Positions 16,826 through 24,730 of a stretch of 64,000 nucleotides of DNA are shown piece after piece. Origin of the DNA: Tildeniella torsiva UHER 1998/13D (GTDB lineage Bacteria; Cyanobacteriota; Cyanobacteriia; Phormidesmidales; Phormidesmidaceae); contig JAHHIH010000001.1 of assembly GCA_019358835.1 (NCBI GenBank), positions 434,001-498,000 on the forward strand, read 5' to 3'. The notes beneath the pieces were generated by a model. The model saw only the letters and a program-made list of their open reading frames with translations. It had not been told where the DNA came from and did not search any database. Position 1 is the stretch's first letter; each line of letters begins with the position of its first letter. The translations under genes were made by a program, and so were the position numbers.

Positions 16826-17047
16826 CTACAGCTTTTTGTGGCGAGTTTCTGCCTTGGACGGCGGAAACAGCCAAATTAGCAGGCTGACACCCAAAAATAG
16901 CACCAGCCCGACAATTCCTACGCCCGCCACAAAAGATAGAAAGGCCACCCTGGGTTCCTCAGAATCTGCTTTTCCGTACTGTAGAGGGCGGATGTCGCCA
17001 ACCGATGGCTGGGCTGTGTCAATGTGGCCTATCCCTTCGGCAGGCAA
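16826..17047 (-). CDS. Small single-pass membrane protein downstream of kinase
   Basis: Frame of 73 codons with one strong hydrophobic helix (AFLSFVAGVGIVGLVLFL and beyond) and a basic C-terminus (ETRHKKL). Its first possible start (TTG 17047) overlaps the end of the histidine kinase gene by 19 nt; GTG 16948, with GAGG upstream, would give a 40-aa membrane peptide. Position at the end of a two-component operon suggests a small accessory or tail protein, but no family is recognised and the start is unsure. Confidence 0.4.
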   Translation of the reverse strand: MPAEGIGHIDTAQPSVGDIRPLQYGKADSEEPRVAFLSFVAGVGIVGLVLFLGVSLLIWLFPPSKAETRHKKL

Positions 17048-18108
17048 AAGCGAAAGATACTGCCCTGACTGAGGGTGCTTTCTACTTCGATGCGTCCGCC
17101 TTGGAGTTCTACGAGGCGTTTAGTAATGGCCAGACCAATGCCGGTACCATAGGGAAAATTAGCCGTCGTGCGCGATGACCGCCAAAAGCGATCAAACACG
17201 TAGGGTAGCTCCTGGGAAGTCATTCCAGTGCCGGTATCGACAACGGCTATCCAGACCTCTGGCCCACTTTCCCAGACCGTCAGGGTGATGTGGCCCTGAC
17301 GGGTATGCTGAATGGCGTTGCTCAGCAGGTTCACCAAGATTTGCTCCAGGCGATCGCGATCGGCCAGCACAGGGGCGATCGCGTCATCGCACTGCCACCT
17401 CAGCTGGGGGCCGCCGTCGGCGATCTGGCTCTCGAAGCGCAGCAAGAGTTTTTCAATCAGAGGAGGCAGGGCGATCGCCCGCAAATTCAGCGGCACCTGG
17501 CCGGCTTCAGCCACAGACAGCTCCTGCAAATCGTTCACCAATCGCTCTAGCCGGCGGGTTTCAAGCACCAGCAGACGGGCGGTGTCGGGCGATAGGGGCA
17601 GCTGGTGCTCGGCCATCTCCTCTAAATACCCCCGCACAATGGTCAAGGGTGTTCTCAGCTCGTGGGTCAGATCGCCAATCAGCTCTCGGCGCTGGTGTTC
17701 TACATCCTGCAAGCTCAGGGCCATGCGGTTAAAGCTGGCCCCCAAGCGCGCCAGCTCAGGAATCTCGCTGGTGGGCACCCGCTCGGTCAGCCCCCCCGCC
17801 GCAAACTGGCGGGCGATGCGCTCCATCTGGGCCAGGGGACGGGTGATGCGGTGGGCCACCCAGTAGCTCAGGCCAGCGGCAGTCAGGCTGCCCAAGATCA
17901 GCGACCAGGTAGTGCTGCCGCTCCAGGCGGTTTCAAACCCCTCCAGCACCTCTTCCCGAATTTCGCCAATGGCCTGCCCCATCTCATCCAGGTGCCCAGA
18001 AAACAAGTGGTGGGAGGTGGCCCGGCTAATCACAATGAAGCTGGCCAGGCCCACTAGCATCACCACCAGATGGGAGAAAAATAGCCGCCCCTGTAACCCG
18101 ATCTTCAC
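17029..18108 (-). CDS. Sensor histidine kinase (BaeS-like)
   Basis: 359-aa membrane sensor. TM1 (about 10-30) and TM2 (about 68-85) enclose a short periplasmic loop of about 40 residues, too small for a ligand-binding domain. A HAMP linker follows (about 85-137), then HisKA with the phosphorylated His149 in LTHELRTPL. The HATPase domain has an N-box LLSNAIQHT, G1 VVDTGTGM and G2 GIGLAI. It phosphorylates the response regulator encoded just upstream; the start overlaps that gene by 4 bp, so expression is coupled. The signal is unknown; the short loop suggests envelope stress or membrane-state sensing. Confidence 0.95.
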   Translation of the reverse strand: MKIGLQGRLFFSHLVVMLVGLASFIVISRATSHHLFSGHLDEMGQAIGEIREEVLEGFETAWSGSTTWSLILGSLTAAGLSYWVAHRITRPLAQMERIARQFAAGGLTERVPTSEIPELARLGASFNRMALSLQDVEHQRRELIGDLTHELRTPLTIVRGYLEEMAEHQLPLSPDTARLLVLETRRLERLVNDLQELSVAEAGQVPLNLRAIALPPLIEKLLLRFESQIADGGPQLRWQCDDAIAPVLADRDRLEQILVNLLSNAIQHTRQGHITLTVWESGPEVWIAVVDTGTGMTSQELPYVFDRFWRSSRTTANFPYGTGIGLAITKRLVELQGGRIEVESTLSQGSIFRFCLPKG

Positions 18109-18815
18109 GGCTCTCCATCCTCAAATTTGTAGCCGATGCCAACCACGGTCTGCACAAACTGAGGATGGGCCGGATCGGTCTCGATTTTTTTTCGCAGGCG
18201 GGCCACGTGGTTGTCCACCACCCGTTCTTCACCAAAAAAATCGTCCCCCCAGAGTTTTTCGACCAGGTGAGTGCGGCTCCAGGCTCGCCCTGGGTGGCTG
18301 AGAAAGGTGGCCAGCAGGTCAAATTCTATCGTCGTCAGTTCGAGTTCTTGGGCTGCACCACTCACTTGCCGGGTGGCAATATGGCGATCTAAATCGATGG
18401 TGAAGTGGCGGGTGCGATAGGTTTGGCTCCGATCCTCCTGGCGCAGGCTGCGGCGCAGCAAGGCTCGCACTCGGGCCACCAGTTCCATCGGGCTAAAGGG
18501 TTTGACCAGGTAGTCATCTGCGCCGGTAGACAGACCAATCACCCGGTTAAAGTCTTCTGCCTTGGCGGTGAGCATCAAAATGTAGGGATCATAGATACCG
18601 CCCTGTTTGCGAATGCGGGTGCACACCTCTAGCCCATCCCAGCCGGGCAGCATCCAGTCGAGAATCACCAGATTGGGGCGATGGGTTTGGCACTGGCGCA
18701 CCGCATCTTCGCCGTCGCGACTGTGGAGGCAGGTAAAGCCTTCTTTGGCCAACAGCTGCTGAATGAAGCGGGCAATCTCGGCCTCGTCTTCCACAATCAG
18801 AATGGTTTGCGGCAT
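18105..18815 (-). CDS. OmpR-family response regulator
   Basis: 236 aa from the ATG that opens MPQTILIVEDEAEIARF; the longer frame to 18926 adds unconserved residues. The receiver has the acidic pair ED (9-11), phospho-acceptor Asp53 (LDWMLPGWDG), Thr in LTAKAED and the conserved Lys in DDYLVKPFSP. The winged-helix DNA-binding domain (about 130-230) ends in VVDNHVARLRKKIE and VVGIGYKFE. It is the partner of the kinase at 17029-18108, with a 4-bp stop/start overlap. Target genes are unknown; the CDF metal transporter and phosphatase genes nearby are possible but unproven targets. Confidence 0.95.
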   Translation of the reverse strand: MPQTILIVEDEAEIARFIQQLLAKEGFTCLHSRDGEDAVRQCQTHRPNLVILDWMLPGWDGLEVCTRIRKQGGIYDPYILMLTAKAEDFNRVIGLSTGADDYLVKPFSPMELVARVRALLRRSLRQEDRSQTYRTRHFTIDLDRHIATRQVSGAAQELELTTIEFDLLATFLSHPGRAWSRTHLVEKLWGDDFFGEERVVDNHVARLRKKIETDPAHPQFVQTVVGIGYKFEDGEP

Positions 18816-18968
18816 GGGTGCAACGACAGTACGACCGGTTGAGGTAGCACTACATAGGCTACCCCGCCGCTGTTCTGGGCCAGCTCTCTCTTTACATAAT
18901 TGCATCCCAGCTTTGCCGATTTGCAAAGCTAGTTTGAGTGCTGGCGGCCACCGTAGGGTTTAGCCTAG

Positions 18969-19868
18969 CTAGCGCTCTAGGGCCTGATCGGCCCACGAAG
19001 CCGGATCTTCTAACGGTTCTAAATGGGTGAACACAACGGTGCCGGGCAGCGATCGCCCCACGGTCAGCTCAATATCTTCACAGAGGTCATGGCCTTGCTT
19101 GACCGTCCAGGCTCCCGGCACTAGTACATGCAGCGAGATAAACCGCCGCGACCCGGCAACCCGAGTTCGCAGGGCGTGAAATTGAATCCCCTGGGCCTCA
19201 AACGGCTGCAACGCCTCGGCGACGATCTGCCGCTCGGCGGCGGGCAGTGCCGTATCCAAAAGGCCCATCCCCGTTTCGCGCAGCAGTCTAAGCCCGGCCC
19301 ACACAATATTTGCCGCCACAACCAGGGCAATAATTGGATCTAGAATCAGCCAACCCGTCAGGGGGATCAGAATCACCCCCACCCCCACCCCCACCGAGGT
19401 CCAAACATCGGTGAGCAAATGGTGGGCATCGGCCCGCAGGGTAATGGAGCGCAGCCGCCGACTGGCCCGCAGCATCACCACCGCCAAGGCCCCGTTGATA
19501 GCTGTGGCCACCAGCGACAGCGCTAGCCCAATGCCCACCTGCTCTAGGGGTTGAGGGTCGAAGAGGCGACCCCAGGCCGCAAAGGCAATGCTGCCTGCCG
19601 CCACCAAAATTAGGACGCTTTCCGCCCCGCTAGAAAAATATTCTGCTTTGTAATGCCCAAAGGCATGGTCTTCATCGGGCGGCTTGGCGGCAAAGGTTAC
19701 AGCCCAGGTGGCGACGATGGCGGCCACTAGGTTCACCACCGATTCAGCGGCATCGGACAGGAGCCCGACCGAACCCGTCAGCAGGTAAGCCGACGTCTTG
19801 AGCAAAATGGTGAGAACAGCGGCCCCAACGGAGAGCAGGGTGTAAAACCGAGCCGAGCGATCGCCCAT
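18969..19868 (-). CDS. Cation diffusion facilitator, FieF-like metal exporter
   Basis: 299 aa with six membrane helices and a cytosolic C-terminal domain (about 205-290). TM2 has [11 protein letters not shown], where FieF has DxxxD; here the second acidic residue is Glu shifted by one. TM5 has HHLLTD (HxxxD). Between helices 2 and 3 lies [13 protein letters not shown], the diagnostic D-x-x-H-P/A-F-G-H-x-K-x-E motif of Fe/Zn FieF and MamM relatives. It probably exports Fe2+, Zn2+ or Mn2+ in exchange for protons. It lies on the same strand as the two-component genes, about 150 bp from the regulator start. It is distinct from the ZitB-like gene at 4938. Confidence 0.92.
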   Translation of the reverse strand: MGDRSARFYTLLSVGAAVLTILLKTSAYLLTGSVGLLSDAAESVVNLVAAIVATWAVTFAAKPPDEDHAFGHYKAEYFSSGAESVLILVAAGSIAFAAWGRLFDPQPLEQVGIGLALSLVATAINGALAVVMLRASRRLRSITLRADAHHLLTDVWTSVGVGVGVILIPLTGWLILDPIIALVVAANIVWAGLRLLRETGMGLLDTALPAAERQIVAEALQPFEAQGIQFHALRTRVAGSRRFISLHVLVPGAWTVKQGHDLCEDIELTVGRSLPGTVVFTHLEPLEDPASWADQALER

Positions 19869-20113
19869 GGTCAGGTTGAAAGGCAGTAGAGAGGTTAGTC
19901 TGTTCGATCAGTCTACGGCAATTGGCCCCTCGGCAAACGGCCATGGCCACGGCTGGCTTTGCTGGGCAGGGGCGATCGCCCCGTGCCGACCGAGGGCCAT
20001 TAACCCTGGTTCATGAAGAATAGGAGATCTCTCAGTGGTCTAGCTTGACTTAAAGCGATCGCTCGCCAGACCATGGACGCGCAACCCCCACCGAGTTAGA
20101 GGAGCGGGCACCC

Positions 20114-21052
20114 TTGAAACGTCGAGCACTATTGGCCTTAGGCCTCGGTGGTTTTGCCGCAGCGGTAGGGCGGCGCTATTGGCCTCAAGTCACAGACAAC
20201 TATTTGGCAACCGCCGCAGGGAATGATGCGCTGCTCAACTTTATGGCAGCGGGAGATGTGGGGACAGGGGAGCGAGAACAGCACGCCGTAGCCCAGGCGA
20301 TGGTGCAGCGGCAGCGGTTGGCCACTTCTCCCCTCGTTTTGCTCACCGGGGACAACATTTATGAAAACGGCGAAATCGAGAAAGTTGACCGGGTTTTTGA
20401 GCAGCCCTACGCTGAACTGCTGCGGCAAAACACCAAATTTTATGCCGCTTTAGGCAACCACGATATACGCACCAATAACGGGGAAGATCAGCTCAGCTAT
20501 TCGGGCTATAACATGGCCGGGCGCTACTACACCTTTTCTCGGCAGGCGGTGCAGTTTTTTGCCCTAGACACCACCCAGGCTATCGACAGCGACGACAAAT
20601 CGCCCTGGCGCTCCCAACTCGACTGGTTTGAGACCGAACTGCGGCGATCGCAGGCTCCCTGGAAAATTGTGTTTGCCCACCATCCCATCTATTCCTCGGG
20701 CCAGCATGGTTCCCAGCAGACGCTGATTGACGATCTCTCGCCCCTGTTCGCCGAACACGGCGTACAGCTCTATATCAACGGCCACGACCACAACTACGAA
20801 AGAACCGAGCCGATCGACGGCACCACCTACATCACCTCCGGCAATGGCGCTAAGCTGCGCCCAGTAGATCGCTCTGACTGGACGGCCCACGCCAGCTCTC
20901 AGCTCGGGTTTACCGCCTTTAGCGTCTATGCCGATCGCATTGAGGTCAAAGCCATCGACACAGACAACACCCCCTATGACGAAGTTTCGATCGCCCTAAC
21001 TGGGACTCAGGGGGCTTTTGCACCGGGGGCGCGATCGCCAAGCCTAGCATGA
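20114..21052 (+). CDS. Exported metallophosphatase (purple-acid-phosphatase-like)
   Basis: 312 aa with an N-terminal basic-hydrophobic leader (KRRALLALGLGGFAAAVG), so probably exported. Dimetal phosphoesterase motifs appear in order: AAGDVGTG (metal-binding Asp), LTGDNIYENG, ALGNHD (about 116-121), VFAHHPIYSSG and NGHDHNYER. This pattern matches tartrate-resistant acid phosphatase and related phosphoesterases that release phosphate from organic esters. TTG 20114 with GAGGAG upstream is the best start. Followed by an inverted repeat overlapping the stop codon, which separates it from the convergent protease gene. Confidence 0.9.
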   Translation: MKRRALLALGLGGFAAAVGRRYWPQVTDNYLATAAGNDALLNFMAAGDVGTGEREQHAVAQAMVQRQRLATSPLVLLTGDNIYENGEIEKVDRVFEQPYAELLRQNTKFYAALGNHDIRTNNGEDQLSYSGYNMAGRYYTFSRQAVQFFALDTTQAIDSDDKSPWRSQLDWFETELRRSQAPWKIVFAHHPIYSSGQHGSQQTLIDDLSPLFAEHGVQLYINGHDHNYERTEPIDGTTYITSGNGAKLRPVDRSDWTAHASSQLGFTAFSVYADRIEVKAIDTDNTPYDEVSIALTGTQGAFAPGARSPSLA

Positions 21053-21085
21053 GCATTGGAGGCCAGCGATCCCCCCAATGCTCAT
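21049..21085. terminator. Bidirectional terminator-like inverted repeat
   Basis: ATGAGCATTGG (21049-21059) and CCAATGCTCAT (21075-21085) are perfect 11-bp complements with a 15-nt loop, between the convergent phosphatase and protease genes. It overlaps the phosphatase stop codon. No long T-run on either side. Confidence 0.6.
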
Positions 21086-21106
21086 CTCCCCAGGACTTAG
21101 CCGCTA

Positions 21107-22450
21107 CTAGAGATGGGGTAACCCGGCTGGGTGCGATTGGGTGACGGCGGGGGTGGCTGTCGCCGCGATCGCCTCCTGAAGCTGGCCGAGGGCTGTGACG
21201 TACTGGCTGTCTTGCTCGGTGCCGAGGCGATCGGGGTTCATCCACAGGTCTTTTTGGGCAGCCTCGGGAGACTCGGCGACCACATCGGGCGTGATGCCTC
21301 GGTGGTTAATGTCGGCCCCCGAGGGGGTGTAGTAGTGAGCAATGGTGACGTTGAGGCCCGAGCCATCCCTGAGCCGGTTAACCGATTGCACTAGGGCTTT
21401 GCCAAAGGTTTGGGTGCCTACCACGGTGGCGCGGTGATCGTCTTTGAGGGCTCCGGTGACGACTTCGCTGGCGCTGGCCGAGTTGCCGTTGACCAAAACC
21501 ACCAGCGGTTTGTCGGTGATAGCTGTCCGGTTGGCGATCGTTTCCTCGGCGTGGCTGTCGCGGTCTACGGTGCGAACGATCGCGCCGTCATCGATCCACA
21601 TGCGCGCGATCGCGATCGCCTGAGCCAAAATCCCCCCCGGATTGTTGCGCAAGTCGAGCACATAGCCATCTACCTGCTGCTCTTCTAGACCTTTAATGGC
21701 CCGCTCCATCTGGTCGGCAGACTGGGCGTTAAACTCACTGAGGCGAATGTAGCCAATGCGCTGCCCCTCAGCCTCCCGCAGGGCGGAGTGCACCACCGGC
21801 AGGTCGATACGGGCGCGGGTCAGCGTAACGGTGAAGGGGGCCATGTCGTTGCGCTGCATCAGCAGGTCTACGGTCGTGCCCGCCTCACCGCGAATCTGGC
21901 TGGCCGCCGCTTCCACAGTCATGCCCTGGGTTGAGGCCCCATTGATCTGCACAATGTGGTCGCCGGGCTGAATGTCAGCCGCCATAGCCGGAGACCCTTC
22001 AATGGGCTGCACCACCGTCAGCACCTGGGTTTCGGGATCAACCGAAAGCTGCATCCCCACCCCCACCAGCTGCCCGCTGGTCTGACTCGAAAAGGCCTGA
22101 AACTCCTCCGGCGTCATAAACCGCGTGTAGGGATCGTCGAGCTTCGCCAGAGTGCCTTTAAGCGCCGCGTAGGCCGCATCTCGGGAGCTATACTCCTGGC
22201 CCAGCAGCGCCTGGCGCTCCTGCATCCAGTCCACCTGGTTAAACTCTGGATCGACGTAGGAGCGATGCACAATCTGCCAGGCTTCGTCTAAAACGGTCTT
22301 GGGGCTGTCTTGCCAAGCAGCCCAGGCCGTTGTGGTGAGAACCGGCAACCCAACCAGGGTGAATGCTGAGGTGAGGGCCAGCGCTTTTTCGGCAGGTGAC
22401 CAGGCTTTAATGCTAGTAAGCAAAGCAGAACGGCGGCGGAGGCGGGACAT
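21107..22450 (-). CDS. C-terminal processing protease (Ctp, peptidase S41)
   Basis: 447 aa. A signal/anchor segment lies at about 22-45, so the enzyme acts in the periplasm or thylakoid lumen. The PDZ domain (about 122-205; GVGMQLSVDP, GSPAMAADIQPGDHI) precedes the Ser-Lys protease core: YVLDLRNNPGG (263-273), the SASASE serine region (324-329) and general-base Lys351 in TFGKALVQ. Cyanobacterial CtpA matures the photosystem II D1 protein, while CtpB and CtpC have other substrates. The paralogue type cannot be decided by eye. Its last 35 residues are low in complexity. It is convergent with the phosphatase gene. Confidence 0.94.
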   Translation of the reverse strand: MSRLRRRSALLTSIKAWSPAEKALALTSAFTLVGLPVLTTTAWAAWQDSPKTVLDEAWQIVHRSYVDPEFNQVDWMQERQALLGQEYSSRDAAYAALKGTLAKLDDPYTRFMTPEEFQAFSSQTSGQLVGVGMQLSVDPETQVLTVVQPIEGSPAMAADIQPGDHIVQINGASTQGMTVEAAASQIRGEAGTTVDLLMQRNDMAPFTVTLTRARIDLPVVHSALREAEGQRIGYIRLSEFNAQSADQMERAIKGLEEQQVDGYVLDLRNNPGGILAQAIAIARMWIDDGAIVRTVDRDSHAEETIANRTAITDKPLVVLVNGNSASASEVVTGALKDDHRATVVGTQTFGKALVQSVNRLRDGSGLNVTIAHYYTPSGADINHRGITPDVVAESPEAAQKDLWMNPDRLGTEQDSQYVTALGQLQEAIAATATPAVTQSHPAGLPHL

Positions 22451-22584
22451 AGCAGTAGGCTAACCAAAGATAGCTATGAGCTTAGACGGTGGCTGTGGCA
22501 GAGCTGTAACAAACCCTTGGCGAAATCATGGTGAGACCGGTTGCTCTTATCAGACAGCAGCCCCCGATCGTTTTTAGATGGCCC

Positions 22585-22761
22585 CTAGACAAACCCGAGA
22601 TACTTTGAAAGCCGGTAGCCTAATATAATCCCTCCAATGCCAGCTGTCATGCCAAAGAAAACGGAGGCCAGAGAAAACAGGCTGCCGCCCCATAACATAG
22701 GGAAATAACTGCCAAGGGTTGACCCGAGAAATCCTCCAGTGCCAATGAGAAGTTTATTCAT
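22585..22761 (-). CDS. 58-aa small membrane protein
   Basis: A complete small frame: MNKLLIGTGGFLGSTLG, then two hydrophobic glycine-rich helices (about 3-20 and 30-48) and a short tail YRLSKYLGFV. Gly-rich hairpin proteins of this sort, with LGYRL near the end, recur in cyanobacteria with no assigned role. They look like small integral membrane subunits or channel-like hairpins. The codons and strong hydrophobic pattern argue for a real gene although it is short. It sits between ctp and a small secreted protein gene on the same strand. Confidence 0.6.
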   Translation of the reverse strand: MNKLLIGTGGFLGSTLGSYFPMLWGGSLFSLASVFFGMTAGIGGIILGYRLSKYLGFV

Positions 22762-22873
22762 ACTGTTGAAGGCCTTAAGTATTGAGTCTGGTCAATTCAG
22801 ACCTGATTTAAGACGTGATTTTTTTGCGCTCAGAACCAGGCCTGAATTTGATCGAGTAGCTAACGATTGCTGG

Positions 22874-23104
22874 CTACTCCCAGAGTCCTAACTTCGTCTC
22901 CATGGCATCGATATAGGCGGCATGGCTAGCATCAATTTCGCCTAGATAGGCATGGGAAACGTGCTCGATTTGACTGGACTTGTCGGCATCTTCCACAGCG
23001 TCTAGCTCAGAGGATGCCATCACAGCAGGCGCGGCTAAAAATGAAACACTAGAGGCTACGATTGCAGCTGCGATTCGGAGTCCTGAAAGATTAAAGTTAT
23101 TCAT
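22874..23104 (-). CDS. Small secreted protein, unknown
   Basis: 76 aa from the ATG opening MNNFNLSGLRIAAAIVA; GAAGGACGATT lies just upstream, so this start is preferred over 23152. A typical signal peptide ends around AAPAVMASS (about 23-31), leaving a 45-residue acidic mature peptide with SHAYLGEIDASHAAYIDAME, two similar S-H-A-x-x half-repeats. No family is recognised. It is probably periplasmic or extracellular. Confidence 0.65.
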   Translation of the reverse strand: MNNFNLSGLRIAAAIVASSVSFLAAPAVMASSELDAVEDADKSSQIEHVSHAYLGEIDASHAAYIDAMETKLGLWE

Positions 23105-23293
23105 TGGAATCGTCCTTCTAGTAAGGAATAGCAGTAACTCTAGGCAAAGCATGTGTTAGTCCAGTGTTAAACCTGTGTCAATGCGATCGCCTCTTCAGCA
23201 TTTCATCTATAGGTCAGATTGACATCGGTTTGACATCGCCCTGTCATTCACCGTTGCTAAATTAAAAGGGTCTTTTTAAGTACTTGTTTAGCG

Positions 23294-23584
23294 ATGAAAA
23301 CTGCCAAAAACCTGCGCCAGCTTCACCGTTTTCTAGCGCCAATTATGCTGTTACCCATCGTGCTGACGGTGCTGACGGGTTCGCTGTATCAGCTGGTCGA
23401 TATGGCCGGTAGAGACGATGCTTTTGAGTGGCTGCTAGCTCTACACAAGGGCAATTTTGGGTTCATCGATCTGCAAGTCATCTATCCATTTCTAAATTCT
23501 TTAGGGTTGTTAGTCTTAGTTGGCAGCGGTATTGCCCTGTGGTTGCAGCCCAAGCGCAAACTCCAAAAGCGCATTAATGACTAA
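23294..23584 (+). CDS. PepSY-associated TM-type membrane protein
   Basis: 96 aa with two membrane helices (about 13-35 and 63-85). LRQLHRFLAPIMLLPIVLTVLTGSLYQ is the classic start of the PepSY-TM family: a helix preceded by the R-x-x-H-R motif and ending TGxLY. Larger relatives take part in iron-siderophore reduction or peptidase control; this short form has just the first helix and a closing one, with a basic tail. Its role is unknown. It is transcribed away from the small secreted protein gene, sharing a 190-bp divergent region. Confidence 0.72.
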   Translation: MKTAKNLRQLHRFLAPIMLLPIVLTVLTGSLYQLVDMAGRDDAFEWLLALHKGNFGFIDLQVIYPFLNSLGLLVLVGSGIALWLQPKRKLQKRIND

Positions 23585-24088
23585 GGCTGTCTATATCTAT
23601 ATACTTTCTGCCCATGCTCGTTGGGGTAGGGCTGCTGGCTCCCTATGAGCGAGACGCCGCCGCTACCCAGGCAAAAAGATTAAGGCCTAGCGGTATCCAT
23701 TCGCGCTGCGATCGCTCAAGACCTAGATGACCGACTGGCAGAGCACAGCGCTAGATTATCTTGCCCTGCGGCGCAGCTGTCACGCCGCAAGGCTTCAGAT
23801 TCGCTTGGTCTAGGAGACATCATCCCAGCGTTTCAGTTCTCGTAACCGCCATGGAAACCCCTCAGACCCTGGGGAAAATAGGAGCTGAACCTAACGAATC
23901 TCTGGCCTACCATGCGGAATTATCTTGCTGGCGGCTGAAGGATCTGGAGCGATCCTGCGGCTCCGAGAAGCGTGCGATCGCCCCTAGAAGCTGTTCGACA
24001 ATCGCCCTGTCCGATGTTCCCTCTACCCTGCCCCCGACGTTGACCCTGCCCTCGCCCGATGGTACAACGTCTTCCCACTCGATCACCA
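23585..24088. other. Gene-free stretch upstream of lipoprotein gene
   Basis: No supported gene. A 122-codon frame at 23761-24129 has low-complexity composition with no family features. A hairpin with stem TGCGGCG (23767-23773) and CGCCGCA (23783-23789) is visible. The right half probably holds the promoter of the lipoprotein/GUN4 pair. Confidence 0.5.
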
Positions 24089-24730
24089 ATGAAAACCTCT
24101 ACTCGCTTTCCGACCCTAGTCGGCATTAGTTTACTCACCACGGCTCTCCTGGCTTGTTCCCCAGCCCCCCCGCAGGAGACGCCCGTTCCTCAAGACGAGG
24201 CGGCCACCCCATCCGGCTGGGCCAACATCTTGGGGCCAATTTCTGCGCCCCCAAACTGGCAGGTCGAGCCCTGCGTCAACGCGGTGCTGCTGTGCGTCGA
24301 GGACAACAGTGAACTCATTGGCACAGTAGAACGCTTCAGCCATCCCCTTAGCGAAGTACCCGTGCAGGGCGGTTTGCCGCTGCCCGCAGGGTCAGAGCTT
24401 GAGTTTCTCCAGGCCTGGGTGAGCGACCACTACCGCACCATCGAAGCAGACCGGCAGGTGGCTGACCCCGCCCTCCAATTTGTGGGAGAAACACCAGTAG
24501 TCATGACTGTGGGCACCCTGCCCGGACTGCGCTACGGCTACACCATCACCCATCCCAACGGGGTGCTGTTCGATCGCGGCATTGGCTATGTGACCACCGA
24601 CGGCACCATGCTCCATGTGTTTGTTACCGGGGTAATTAGCGGCGACCCCAGCGGCTCGTTCTCAGACGAAACAGCGGTAGAAACCTTTGAACCCCACCTC
24701 GACACCATTATTCAGGGGCTAAGACTATGA
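24089..24730 (+). CDS. Lipoprotein of unknown function
   Basis: 213 aa from the ATG opening MKTSTRFPTLVGISLL. The signal ends in the lipobox LLACS (Cys about 23), so the protein is lipid-anchored outside the cytoplasm. A Pro-rich linker follows, then an alpha/beta domain with CVNAVLLCVEDN, LEFLQAWVSDHYRTIEADR and LRYGYTITHPNG. It is Cys-containing and presumably disulfide-bonded. I recognise no family. The stop overlaps the start of the GUN4-WD40 gene by 4 bp (ATGA), so the two are made together and probably work together at the envelope. Confidence 0.8.
   Translation: MKTSTRFPTLVGISLLTTALLACSPAPPQETPVPQDEAATPSGWANILGPISAPPNWQVEPCVNAVLLCVEDNSELIGTVERFSHPLSEVPVQGGLPLPAGSELEFLQAWVSDHYRTIEADRQVADPALQFVGETPVVMTVGTLPGLRYGYTITHPNGVLFDRGIGYVTTDGTMLHVFVTGVISGDPSGSFSDETAVETFEPHLDTIIQGLRL

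Noticed and set aside
23761-24129. 122-codon frame upstream of the lipoprotein
   Set aside because: Overlaps the real lipoprotein start, is rich in S/P/T in a random pattern and has no recognisable domain.
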